From JABDBK01 sp964533645 (GTDB taxonomy: Bacteria; Pseudomonadota; Gammaproteobacteria; DSM-16500), in contig CAZHMQ010000034.1 of assembly GCA_964533645.1 (NCBI GenBank), forward strand, positions 1 through 17,375: DNA of 17,375 nt, in the 5' to 3' direction. The position numbers and the translations under genes are program-made. Positions 1 to 7,198 of the stretch are shown here, piece by piece. How positions within the stretch are numbered: the first letter of the stretch is position 1; every line of letters begins with the position of its first letter. The notes below the pieces were generated by a model, which was not told the DNA's origin, made no database searches, and saw nothing but the letters and a program-made list of their open reading frames with translations.

Positions 1-68
1 CCCCCCCCCAACCTTCTTGCCCCCCCTAGTTGGCGCCCCGGGGCGCGGCCCCCCCCCACCCTACAGTG
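1..68. repeat. GC-rich palindromic block upstream of nuoC
   Basis: This block consists of C-runs around a perfect 14-bp palindrome at 33-46 (GCGCCCCGGGGCGC). A weaker 5-bp inverted repeat pairs CCAAC (8-12) with GTTGG (29-33). It is far richer in G+C than the genes around it. The end of the block, CCACCCTAC (56-64), is the reverse complement of GTAGGGTGG, which begins the palindromic repeat inside nuoC at 356. The order GGCGCC, CCCCGGGG, C-run, CAC recurs in the same orientation at 7752-7775. The block probably lies in the nuoB-nuoC junction, but its left edge is outside the window. I infer a degenerate member of a dispersed repeat family. Assembly error in the homopolymers is a possible alternative. 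Confidence 0.55.
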
Positions 69-91
69 GCATGGCATTTTAGGAATTTTAC

Positions 92-304
92 ATGAGTGAC
101 ATTGAAGAACTAAGTGCAAAAATCAACACCCGCTTTGCTGATGTGATCGAGCGCAGTGTGCTTGCGTGCGGAGAACTCACAGTGACTTTGCGTGCAGAAC
201 ATTTGCTGATTGTCGCCAAAGCTTTGCGTGATGAATCTGCATTTGACTTCACATTATTGATTGATGTCTGCGGTGTGGATTATCTTCAATTTTGCAATTC
301 TTAA
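92..304 (+). CDS. nuoC: NADH-quinone oxidoreductase subunit C, N-terminal fragment (split gene)
   Basis: This is the first 70 residues of NuoC, the 30-kDa-type subunit of the connecting arm of complex I. NuoC has no cofactor and packs against NuoD and the Fe-S subunits. The ATG at 92 follows an AGGAA ribosome-binding site (81-85). The fragment ends in the family-like stretch LLIDVCGVDYLQF and then diverges (CNS) into a TAA stop at 302-304. In intact homologs the chain continues within a short linker to RFxxVYHLLS, which here reappears at about 422 in the same reading frame. The 3' end was therefore cut by the inserted repeats at about 294-416. Read straight through, the locus would encode 233 residues, within the family's size range, but with one in-frame stop at codon 71. 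It could be a pseudogene half, one chain of a two-piece NuoC, or a sequence or assembly error. Confidence 0.75.
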   Translation: MSDIEELSAKINTRFADVIERSVLACGELTVTLRAEHLLIVAKALRDESAFDFTLLIDVCGVDYLQFCNS

Positions 305-307
305 TGG

Positions 308-355
308 AAAACACAACCCCCAACTGTAAGAGGGTGCGAGGGGGTTTTTGTTTTT
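308..355 (+). terminator. terminator-like hairpin within the nuoC insertion
   Basis: CCCCC (317-321) pairs with GGGGG (340-344) around an 18-nt loop. Pairing continues outward imperfectly: the A-rich left arm (308-316) pairs with the T-rich right arm, with one mismatch and one bulged T. On the + strand the GC core is followed by TTTTTGTTTTT (345-355), the layout of an intrinsic terminator. It lies just after the in-frame stop of the nuoC N-terminal piece. If it works it would reduce transcription of nuoD to nuoN. It may equally be only the end hairpin of a repeat element. Confidence 0.4.
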
Positions 356-385
356 GTAGGGTGGCCAATGCGCAGCGTGCCCACC
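356..385 (+). repeat. palindromic repeat unit, copy 1 (GTAGGGTGG...GTGCCCACC)
   Basis: The 30-bp unit starts GTAGGGTGG and ends GTGCCCACC. Its arms 360-367 and 378-385 pair as GGTGGCCA/TGCCCACC with one mismatch, around a GC-rich loop. A near-identical copy without the mismatch lies at 7808-7835. The reverse complement of the GTAGGGTGG end is at 56-64. Palindromic units of this general form are, from memory, common as dispersed repeats in several proteobacterial genomes. I cannot confirm the family without a search. Confidence 0.65.
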
Positions 386-793
386 AAAGTGGTGCCCACC
401 AAAGTGGTGCCCACCAACAAACGTTTTGCCAGTGTGTATCATTTATTATCATTAAGTCATAATCAGCGCATTCGCTTAAAAGTTTTTCTTGATGAACACT
501 CTCCTCGTGTTCCTACCGTTGTGGATATTTGGCCTGCAGCCAATTGGTTTGAGCGCGAAGCATTCGATTTATTCGGTATTATTTATGAAGGTCATCCTGA
601 TTTACGTCGCATCCTGACCGACTACGGCTTTGTAGGACATCCTTTCCGTAAAGATTTTCCTTTAATTGGTCAGGTGGAAGCTCGATATGATGCTAAAGAA
701 CATCGTGTGGTTTATGAGCCGGTGAGTATACAACCACGTGTGCTTGAGCCTAAGGTAATACGCACAGACCCACGTTATGAGGTGGGAGAATAA
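368..793 (+). CDS. nuoC: NADH-quinone oxidoreductase subunit C, C-terminal part (split gene)
   Basis: This carries the most conserved part of NuoC. It has RFASVYHLLSLSHNQR, then the family signature around NWFEREAFDLFGI, GHPDLRRILTDYGF and HPFRKDFPL, and ends with VIRTDPRYEVGE. Homology begins only at about residue 18. Residues 1-17 are repeat-derived (two copies of VPTKV). The ATG at 368 lies 6 nt after AGGG (358-361), so the inserted repeat appears to supply both a ribosome-binding site and a start, in frame with the remaining gene. Two bases separate its stop from nuoD. Because the upstream 70 residues end at a TAA, an intact NuoC would need readthrough, reassociation of two chains, or correction of a sequence error. 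Identity as the nuoC C-terminus is secure. Its expression from 368 is inference. Confidence 0.8.
   Translation: MRSVPTKVVPTKVVPTNKRFASVYHLLSLSHNQRIRLKVFLDEHSPRVPTVVDIWPAANWFEREAFDLFGIIYEGHPDLRRILTDYGFVGHPFRKDFPLIGQVEARYDAKEHRVVYEPVSIQPRVLEPKVIRTDPRYEVGE
377..415 (+). repeat. 15-bp tandem repeat, 2.6 copies
   Basis: GTGCCCACCAAAGTG occurs twice in tandem (377-391, 392-406), followed by the partial unit GTGCCCACC (407-415). Each junction contains the small inverted repeat CACCA/TGGTG, so the array can form stacked hairpins. It looks like local duplication of the right arm of the palindromic unit at 356-385. In the nuoC frame it is translated as the repeating pentapeptide VPTKV. Confidence 0.85.
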
Positions 794-795
794 CC

Positions 796-2058
796 ATGGA
801 AAAATTAACAGAATTTCGTAATTACACTTTCAATTTTGGTCCACAACATCCTGCCGCTCACGGTGTGCTACGATTGATTCTAGAAGTCGATGGTGAAACG
901 ATTGTTCGTGCAGATCCCCACGTCGGTTTGTTGCATAGAGCCACTGAAAAATTGGCGGAAAGTAAACCTTATAATCATAATATAGGTTATATGGATAGAC
1001 TTGATTACGTTTCCATGATGTGTAACGAGCATGGTTATGTATTAGCAATTGAAAAGTTATTAGGTATAGAGCCACCGATGAGAGCGCAATACATTCGTGT
1101 GATGTTTGATGAAATCACACGAATTTTAAATCATTTATTATGGCTAGCCGGTCATAGTATCGATATTGGTGCCATGACAGTATTTTTATACGCTTTTCGT
1201 GAACGCGAAGATTTGTTGGATTGCTATGAAGCAGTATCGGGTACGCGCATGCACGCAACCTATTATAGACCAGGCGGAGTTTACCGCGATTTACCTGCAA
1301 AAATGCCGCAATATAAGCCATCGCGTTGGCATGATGCGAAAGAAGTGGCAACCATGAATGAAAATCGTCAAGGTTCTTTGTTGGATTTTATTCAGGATTT
1401 CACCGAGCGTTTTCCTAAGCTGGTGGATGAATATGAGACCTTATTAACGGATAATCGCATTTGGAAGCAACGCACCGTCAATATAGGAATAGTATCACCA
1501 GAACAAGCCATTGCATTAGGTTTTACAGGACCTATGCTACGAGGGTCAGGTGTTGCTTGGGATTTACGTAAAAAACAACCTTATGAAGTGTATGATCAAC
1601 TCGATTTTGATATTCCTGTCGGTGTGCATGGTGATTGTTACGATAGGTATTTAGTTCGTATCGAAGAAATGCGTCAATCTAATCGTATTATTCAACAATG
1701 TGTTCAATGGCTACGACAACATCCAGGCCCAATCATGACGGATTATCGTAAAGTCGCGCCGCCTGAACGTACTCATATGAAAGAAAGTATGGAAGCGTTA
1801 ATTCATCATTTCAAATTGATGACAGAGGGATATTGCTTGCCTGCGGGAGAAGCTTATGCAGCTGTTGAACATCCTAAAGGTGAGTTTGGCGTTTATATTG
1901 TTTCGGATGGAGCAAATAAACCGTATCGATTAAAAATTCGTGCAGCAGGCTTTCCGCATTTAGCGGCGTTAGAAACCATGGTCAAAGGACATATGATTTC
2001 CGATGTGGTCGCTGTGCTGTCGAGTTTAGATATTGTGTTTGGGGAGATAGACCGCTAA
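796..2058 (+). CDS. nuoD: NADH-quinone oxidoreductase subunit D
   Basis: NuoD is the 49-kDa-type subunit of the connecting arm and forms, with NuoB, the quinone-reduction site. The 420 residues are full length for the family. The N-terminus carries GPQHPAAHG (15-23). His22 and Tyr71 (in DRLDY) align by spacing with the quinone-headgroup residues His59 and Tyr108 of the bovine 49-kDa subunit. The C-terminus ends in the usual DIVFGEIDR. The start has GGGAG at 784-788, 7 nt upstream and inside the end of nuoC. The stop overlaps the nuoE ATG by one base (TAATG), suggesting coupled translation. NuoC and NuoD are separate, unlike the fused NuoCD of E. coli. Nothing in the gene looks damaged, so loss of complex I is not evident here despite the split nuoC upstream. 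Confidence 0.98.
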   Translation: MEKLTEFRNYTFNFGPQHPAAHGVLRLILEVDGETIVRADPHVGLLHRATEKLAESKPYNHNIGYMDRLDYVSMMCNEHGYVLAIEKLLGIEPPMRAQYIRVMFDEITRILNHLLWLAGHSIDIGAMTVFLYAFREREDLLDCYEAVSGTRMHATYYRPGGVYRDLPAKMPQYKPSRWHDAKEVATMNENRQGSLLDFIQDFTERFPKLVDEYETLLTDNRIWKQRTVNIGIVSPEQAIALGFTGPMLRGSGVAWDLRKKQPYEVYDQLDFDIPVGVHGDCYDRYLVRIEEMRQSNRIIQQCVQWLRQHPGPIMTDYRKVAPPERTHMKESMEALIHHFKLMTEGYCLPAGEAYAAVEHPKGEFGVYIVSDGANKPYRLKIRAAGFPHLAALETMVKGHMISDVVAVLSSLDIVFGEIDR

Positions 2059-2549
2059 TGTCTGACAATAAAAAAAATATACTTTCTGCAAAAGTACGTG
2101 AACAAATGGATCATTGGTTGAAACGCTATCCAGCCGACCAAAGACGATCTGGCGTGATAGAAGCTTTACGCTTTGTTCAGGAAGAGAATGGATATTTAAC
2201 CCAACCTTTAATGGATGGTGTTGCGGAATATTTGGGAATTTCCAACATTGCAGTCTACGAAGTTGCTACCTTTTATAGCATGTTTTTCGTCAAACCCGTG
2301 GGACGACATGTGATTGATGTATGTACGAATGTTTCATGCATGTTGCAAGATGCAGAAAAAATACTGACCCATTGTAAAAAACGTCTAAACATCGATTTAA
2401 ATCAAACAACGTCAGATGGGCGATTCACTTTGCGAGAGGTGGAGTGTTTGGGTGCGTGTGCAAATGCGCCGGCGATTCAAGTGGGCAAAAAATATTATGA
2501 GGATATGACCCCCGAAAAAGTCGACGCTATGTTGGAGGAGTTAACATGA
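2058..2549 (+). CDS. nuoE: NADH-quinone oxidoreductase subunit E
   Basis: NuoE is the 24-kDa-type subunit of the NADH-dehydrogenase arm and carries the [2Fe-2S] cluster N1a in a thioredoxin-like fold. The 163-residue protein has the expected ligands C89 and C94 (CTNVSC), then C130 and C134 (CLGAC). An N-terminal helical region includes YLTQPLMDGVAEYLG. The ATG at 2058 overlaps the nuoD stop, with a GGGGAG stretch at 2041-2046. The 3' end contains GGAGGAG (2533-2539), well placed for a start at the overlapping ATGA (2546-2549). That start opens only an 11-codon frame. nuoF begins 21 nt after the nuoE stop. Confidence 0.98.
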   Translation: MSDNKKNILSAKVREQMDHWLKRYPADQRRSGVIEALRFVQEENGYLTQPLMDGVAEYLGISNIAVYEVATFYSMFFVKPVGRHVIDVCTNVSCMLQDAEKILTHCKKRLNIDLNQTTSDGRFTLREVECLGACANAPAIQVGKKYYEDMTPEKVDAMLEELT

Positions 2550-2570
2550 AGCACGAAGTTGAGGTAAAGC

Positions 2571-3848
2571 ATGGCAAATGAAATTTGTTTCCGCACATTA
2601 CATCTTGATAAGCCATGGACACTTAAAACCTACGAAAGTGCGGGTGGTTATGAACAATGGAAGAAAATTTTGACGGAAAAGACACCGCCATCACAAATCG
2701 TTGAAGCCTTAAAATTATCCGCATTACGTGGACGAGGCGGCGCAGGATTTCCGACCGGATTAAAATGGAGCTTTATTCGTCACGATCTTCCAGGACAAAA
2801 ATATGTGTTATGTAACTCCGATGAAAGTGAGCCAGGCACCTGCAAAGATAGAGAAATTTTGCGTTTTAATCCTCATCAAGTCATTGAAGGTATTGCCATA
2901 GGTGCTTATGCCATGGGTGCGACGGTAGGTTATAACTACATACGTGGTGAATATTGGGAGCCTTATGAAAGTTTTGAGGCTGCTCTTAATGAAGCAAGAG
3001 AAGCCGGTTTGCTGGGTAAAAATATATTAGGTTCGGGCGTTGATTTCGACTTATACACAAGCCTTGGAGCGGGAGCTTATATTTGCGGTGAAGAAACGGC
3101 GCTTATGGAGTCCTTAGAAGGCAAAAAAGGTATGCCACGTTTTAAACCACCTTTCCCAGCTGCGCGCGGATTGTATGGTAAACCTACCACCATCAATAAT
3201 GTTGAAACGTATGCATCGGTTCCCGTGATTTTACAAAATGGCGCTGAATGGTTTCTCAATTTAGGCAAACCTAATAATGGCGGCTGTAAAATCTTTAGTG
3301 TATCAGGTCATGTCAATAAACCGGGTAATTATGAAATTCCTTTAGGTACACCATTCAACGATTTATTAGCCATGGCGGGTGGCGTTCGTCATGGAAATAA
3401 ATTAAAAGCCGTCATCCCTGGTGGTTCATCTATGCCTATTTTGCCTGCTGACATTATGATGAAGTTGGATATGGATTTTGATTCTATTCAAAAAGCAGGT
3501 TCAGGCCTCGGCTCAGGCGGCGTGATTGTGATGGATGAAACAGTATGTATGGTGAAGACGCTGGCACGTATTTCTCGATTTTATATGGAAGAATCGTGCG
3601 GACAATGTACGCCTTGTCGAGAAGGCACAGGTTGGGTATATCGTTTAGTGCAAAAAATTGAAGATGGTAATGGTACGATGGAAGATTTAGAAAATTTACG
3701 TCGTACGGCAAAAAATATTGAAGGGCGAACCATTTGTGCATTCGGTGAAGCGGCTGCATGGCCGGTTGGTGGAATGCTCAAACATTTTTATGATGAATTT
3801 GTATATCATGTGGAACATAAAACATGTCAGACATCGAAATTGAAATAG
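2571..3848 (+). CDS. nuoF: NADH-quinone oxidoreductase subunit F (NADH/FMN-binding)
   Basis: NuoF oxidises NADH, passes hydride to FMN, and sends electrons on through [4Fe-4S] cluster N3. The 425 residues include the glycine-rich nucleotide/flavin loop GRGGAGFPTGLKW (54-66), the GAGAYICGEETAL segment (166-178), and the N3 ligands C343, C346, C349 (SCGQCTPC) and C389 (TICAFGE). GAGG at 2561-2564 sits 6 nt before the ATG, and an in-frame TAA at 2565-2567 excludes a longer start. The 3' end overlaps nuoG by 25 nt (3824-3848), so the last residues of NuoF and the first of NuoG are encoded together in different frames. The gene appears intact. Confidence 0.98.
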   Translation: MANEICFRTLHLDKPWTLKTYESAGGYEQWKKILTEKTPPSQIVEALKLSALRGRGGAGFPTGLKWSFIRHDLPGQKYVLCNSDESEPGTCKDREILRFNPHQVIEGIAIGAYAMGATVGYNYIRGEYWEPYESFEAALNEAREAGLLGKNILGSGVDFDLYTSLGAGAYICGEETALMESLEGKKGMPRFKPPFPAARGLYGKPTTINNVETYASVPVILQNGAEWFLNLGKPNNGGCKIFSVSGHVNKPGNYEIPLGTPFNDLLAMAGGVRHGNKLKAVIPGGSSMPILPADIMMKLDMDFDSIQKAGSGLGSGGVIVMDETVCMVKTLARISRFYMEESCGQCTPCREGTGWVYRLVQKIEDGNGTMEDLENLRRTAKNIEGRTICAFGEAAAWPVGGMLKHFYDEFVYHVEHKTCQTSKLK

Positions 3849-6172
3849 ACGGCAAACCGCTAAAAGCAAAACCGAATAGCATGGTGATACAAGTTGCTGA
3901 TGATGCTGGCATTTATATTCCGCGTTTTTGCTATCACAAGCATTTGTCAGTGGCTGCAAATTGTCGTATGTGTTTAGTTGAAGTTGAAAAATCACCAAAA
4001 GCATTGCCTGCATGTGCCACACCGGTGATGCCGGGTATGAAAGTATTTACGCGATCTGCAAAAGCTTTGGCAGCACAAAAAGCTGTGATGGAATTTTTAC
4101 TGATTAATCATCCTTTGGACTGCCCCATCTGCGATCAAGGTGGCGAGTGTGAGTTGCAAGATTTAAGTATGGGCTATGGATCCCCTGATTCTTATTACAA
4201 TCAAGGGAAACGCGTTGTTAAGGATAAAAATTTAGGTCCTTTAATTTCATCCGATATGACGCGTTGCATACAGTGTACACGTTGCATACGTTTTGGCGAT
4301 GAAATTGCAGGGTTACGCGAGTTAGGTGCAACAGGCCGTGGCGAACACATGGAAGTAGGAACGTATGTCCAACACGCCATGCATTCCGAAGTGTCAGGTA
4401 ATATTATTGATGTTTGTCCAGTCGGTGCTTTAACTTCTAAACCCTTTCGTTTTACAGCACGTGCCTGGGAATTAAAACAATACCCATCGATTGCAGCGCA
4501 TGATTGCGTGGGTTCAAATATTCATGTTCATATACGTAATGGCGATGTGATGCGTGTCGTCCCCAGAGAAAATGCTAAGATCAATGAAACTTGGATTTCA
4601 GATAGGGACAGATACAGTTATCAAGGTCTTATGCATGTTGATAGAATCGCCAAACCTAAAATTAAAGTGCAAGGTCAATGGTGCGAAACAGATTGGGAAA
4701 CCGCATTGCAACATGCCGCACATAGTTTGCAAGACGTGATTCATGCACATGGAGTAAATGCTATAGGTGCGCTGGCATCACCTAGCTCAACTACTGAAGA
4801 ACTTTATCTATTACAAAAAATCATACGCGCGTTAGGCAGTCACAATGTCGATCATCGTTTACGTCAAGTCGATTTTAGTGCGGACGATGCTATGCCTGTT
4901 TTCCCAGGATTAAATCAATCGATCGCTGACCTTGAAAATAACGAACTTATTGTTTTGGTCGGATCAAACATTCGAAACGAGCAACCATCCGCAGCATTGC
5001 GGGTGCGTAAAGCAAGTCGTCAGGGTGCTGAAGTCATTGCCATTAATATGATGGATTATCATTTTCATTTTGATACGGTATTAAAGAAAATTGTCGCACC
5101 ACATGATATGGTGAATACGCTTTTAGCGATTGCGAAAGCTGTTTCACCTGATACGATACAAGCTGATATTCCAATCAGTGAGAAAGAAAAAGCAATTGCA
5201 GCAAAATTAACGGCTAATAAAAAAACTTCTATTGTGTTAGGCGCATCGGCACAACATCATCCCATGGCGGGAACTATTTTATCATTGGTTCAGCATATTG
5301 CTAAAGTTACAGGCGCGACATTGGGAATCTTTACACAAGGTGCAAATGCTGCAGGTGCGTGGCTTGCAGGAATGATTCCGCATCGCCAAGCAGCAGGTTT
5401 TAACGTGATGGATGGTAAGGGATTACATGCTACATCTATGTTAGAACAAGCACGTAAAGCTTATGTATTATTGAACGTAGAGCCTGAGGTAGATTGTGCC
5501 AACCCTGCTCTCGCACGACAAGCTCTTGCATCGGCTGATGGTGTCATTGCTCTTGCGATGTATAACAATGCGGTGATTGAAGAACATGCTCATGTCATTT
5601 TACCGATGACACCATTTACTGAGACAGCAGGCACTTTTGTGAATGCAGCAGGGGAATGGCAGACATTTAAGAGCATTGCAACATCGTTTGCAGAATCTCG
5701 TCCTGCGTGGAAAATATTGCGAGTGTTGGGCAATTTCTTACATCTAAAAGGATTTGATTATGAGTCTCACGAAGATGTGCTTAAAGAACTGCAGGCGATC
5801 GTACCTGTCATTCCCGCCGAAGTTGATCTCCGAGTACCTTTATCGGGGACGGAAATGACGCAGGGCATTTCACGCATAGGTGATATACCTATTTATGCAA
5901 CTGATAGCATTGTGCGCCGAGCAGAAGCGCTACAAGTAACCCAAGCCATCATTGAGGGCGAGCTAGCTTGTGTTCGTATGCATCCAGAGATGGCGCAAAA
6001 ACTTCTCATCACAGAAGGTGATCAAGTGTTCGTTAAACAAAACAACGCTACGATTCCATTACCGGTTGTTTTTGACAGGCGAGTACCTTTACACGCTGTT
6101 TCCATAGCAGGAGGCATACCATCAACATGTGATTTAAGTGAATTGTTTGGCTCGGTTGAGGTGTACAAATGA
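3824..6172 (+). CDS. nuoG: NADH-quinone oxidoreductase subunit G
   Basis: NuoG is the largest peripheral-arm subunit and relays electrons from NuoF/NuoE to NuoI. The N-terminus has a ferredoxin-like [2Fe-2S] site (C36, C47, C50, C64; cluster N1b). Next comes the His-ligated [4Fe-4S] site (H96, C100, C103, C109; N5) and a third site C148, C151, C154, C198 (N4). The remaining roughly 580 residues resemble the molybdopterin-oxidoreductase fold, which in complex I binds no molybdopterin. Only one cysteine (C228) lies where the extra N7 cluster of E. coli NuoG is ligated, so N7 is probably absent, as in many bacteria. The 782-residue length is below the roughly 900 of E. coli. The ATG lies inside the nuoF end. 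The stop overlaps the nuoH start (ATGATG). Confidence 0.97.
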   Translation: MSDIEIEIDGKPLKAKPNSMVIQVADDAGIYIPRFCYHKHLSVAANCRMCLVEVEKSPKALPACATPVMPGMKVFTRSAKALAAQKAVMEFLLINHPLDCPICDQGGECELQDLSMGYGSPDSYYNQGKRVVKDKNLGPLISSDMTRCIQCTRCIRFGDEIAGLRELGATGRGEHMEVGTYVQHAMHSEVSGNIIDVCPVGALTSKPFRFTARAWELKQYPSIAAHDCVGSNIHVHIRNGDVMRVVPRENAKINETWISDRDRYSYQGLMHVDRIAKPKIKVQGQWCETDWETALQHAAHSLQDVIHAHGVNAIGALASPSSTTEELYLLQKIIRALGSHNVDHRLRQVDFSADDAMPVFPGLNQSIADLENNELIVLVGSNIRNEQPSAALRVRKASRQGAEVIAINMMDYHFHFDTVLKKIVAPHDMVNTLLAIAKAVSPDTIQADIPISEKEKAIAAKLTANKKTSIVLGASAQHHPMAGTILSLVQHIAKVTGATLGIFTQGANAAGAWLAGMIPHRQAAGFNVMDGKGLHATSMLEQARKAYVLLNVEPEVDCANPALARQALASADGVIALAMYNNAVIEEHAHVILPMTPFTETAGTFVNAAGEWQTFKSIATSFAESRPAWKILRVLGNFLHLKGFDYESHEDVLKELQAIVPVIPAEVDLRVPLSGTEMTQGISRIGDIPIYATDSIVRRAEALQVTQAIIEGELACVRMHPEMAQKLLITEGDQVFVKQNNATIPLPVVFDRRVPLHAVSIAGGIPSTCDLSELFGSVEVYK

Positions 6173-7197
6173 TGGAAGGTTTATTACTGATAGGTCTTAT
6201 TGTTGTAAAAATCGTCGCCATTATTCTGGGGTTATTATTGACGGTTGCCTATCTTACGTTTTTTGAACGTAAGGTCATAGGTTATATTCAAGTGCGTATT
6301 GGTCCTAATCGTGTAGGCCCACGCGGTTTGTTTCAACCGTTTGCTGATATCATCAAATTGTTGTGTAAAGAAATTATTATTCCTAATGCTTCGAATCGTT
6401 ATTTGTTTATTACTGCGCCCATTATTAGCTTAGGTACTTCCATTGCAGCATGGTCAGTGATTCCATTTGATCAAAATGTTGTATTAGCGGATATTAATGC
6501 CGGTGTTTTATTTATCTTGGCCCTTTCATCATTGGGCGTATATGGTATTTTAATTGCAGGTTGGGCATCGAATTCGAAGTATGCCATGTTTGGTGCGCTA
6601 AGGGCTGCGGCACAATCGATTTCCTACGAAATTTGTATGGGATTTGCATTGGTGGGTGTCATGATGGCTGCAGGATCACTTAATTTCCAAGCGATTGTCA
6701 AGGCGCAAGAAGGCGGTATATGGCATTGGTATTGGTTACCTTTATTGCCTTTGTTTCTTGTGTATTGGATATCGGGAGTTGCCGAAACGAATCGTTTACC
6801 TTTTGACGTGGCAGAAGGAGAGTCCGAAATTGTTGCGGGTTTTCATGTGGAATATTCTGGCACGGCTTTTGCACTCTTTTTCTTAGCAGAATATGCCAGT
6901 ATGGTTTTAATTTCTGCATTGATATCCTTGTTATTTTTAGGCGGTTGGTTATCACCTTTTCAAGGGATTCCTTATCTTGAAACACTGTTTTCTTTTGTTC
7001 CTGGAATAGTATGGTTTTTGTTAAAATTAAGCTTCTTTTTATTTGTATATTTATGGATTAGAGGAACTTTCCCGCGTTATCGTTATGATCAAATCATGCG
7101 ATTAGGCTGGAAAATATTACTTCCCGTGACCATTGTGTGGATAGTGGTCGTGGCAATGGCTGTTCAATTTAATGTTGCCCCATGGTTTGCGAGTTAA
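6169..7197 (+). CDS. nuoH: NADH-quinone oxidoreductase subunit H
   Basis: NuoH is the heel membrane subunit that lines the quinone channel and links the peripheral arm to the proton-pumping modules. The protein is 342 residues with about eight hydrophobic helices. It has the conserved cytoplasmic loop FERKVIGYIQVRIGPN (from 32) continuing to FQPFADIIKL. The acidic loop ETNRLPFDVAEGESEIVAG (206-224) is the hallmark of the family. The start ATG overlaps the nuoG TGA. A second ATG immediately follows at 6172, so the true start could be either. The stop lies just before the nuoI ATG. Confidence 0.97.
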   Translation: MMEGLLLIGLIVVKIVAIILGLLLTVAYLTFFERKVIGYIQVRIGPNRVGPRGLFQPFADIIKLLCKEIIIPNASNRYLFITAPIISLGTSIAAWSVIPFDQNVVLADINAGVLFILALSSLGVYGILIAGWASNSKYAMFGALRAAAQSISYEICMGFALVGVMMAAGSLNFQAIVKAQEGGIWHWYWLPLLPLFLVYWISGVAETNRLPFDVAEGESEIVAGFHVEYSGTAFALFFLAEYASMVLISALISLLFLGGWLSPFQGIPYLETLFSFVPGIVWFLLKLSFFLFVYLWIRGTFPRYRYDQIMRLGWKILLPVTIVWIVVVAMAVQFNVAPWFAS

Positions 7198-7198
7198 T

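Larger units (their letters stand above)
294..416. mobile_element. repeat-rich insertion splitting nuoC (MITE-like, no transposase)
   Basis: About 120 bp separate the nuoC parts encoding GVDYLQF and KRFASVYH. It has three parts: an imperfect hairpin with CCCCC/GGGGG core (308-354), a palindromic repeat unit (356-385), and a 15-bp tandem repeat (377-415). None of this translates into recognisable NuoC. The only in-frame stop is the TAA at 302-304; the rest stays open in the nuoC frame. Boundaries are estimated from where NuoC homology stops and resumes, and I cannot see a convincing target-site duplication. A short non-autonomous element fits the structure, but no encoded transposase or defined ends prove mobility. 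Confidence 0.55.

Noticed and set aside
377..415. Tandem repeats as a small CRISPR array
   Set aside because: The 15-bp units are too short, the AAAGTG between cores is identical instead of being unique spacers, and no cas genes are present.
249..452. Reverse-strand open frames across the nuoC insertion
   Set aside because: They consist of the tandem repeat read backwards plus antisense nuoC, and have no ribosome-binding site or family resemblance.
304..465. ATG overlapping the nuoC stop (TAATG) opening a 54-codon frame
   Set aside because: It is out of the nuoC frame and is translated from repeat DNA plus frame-shifted nuoC, with no recognisable protein. A reinitiation role is possible but unsupported.
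3696..4022. Reverse-strand frame of about 108 codons across the nuoF-nuoG junction
   Set aside because: It lies wholly antisense to well-conserved genes and has no family resemblance. It is a shadow of their codon pattern.
7172..7198. Longer nuoI reading frame starting at an ATG inside nuoH
   Set aside because: It adds nine residues not typical of NuoI. The ATG at 7199 gives the usual length of 163.
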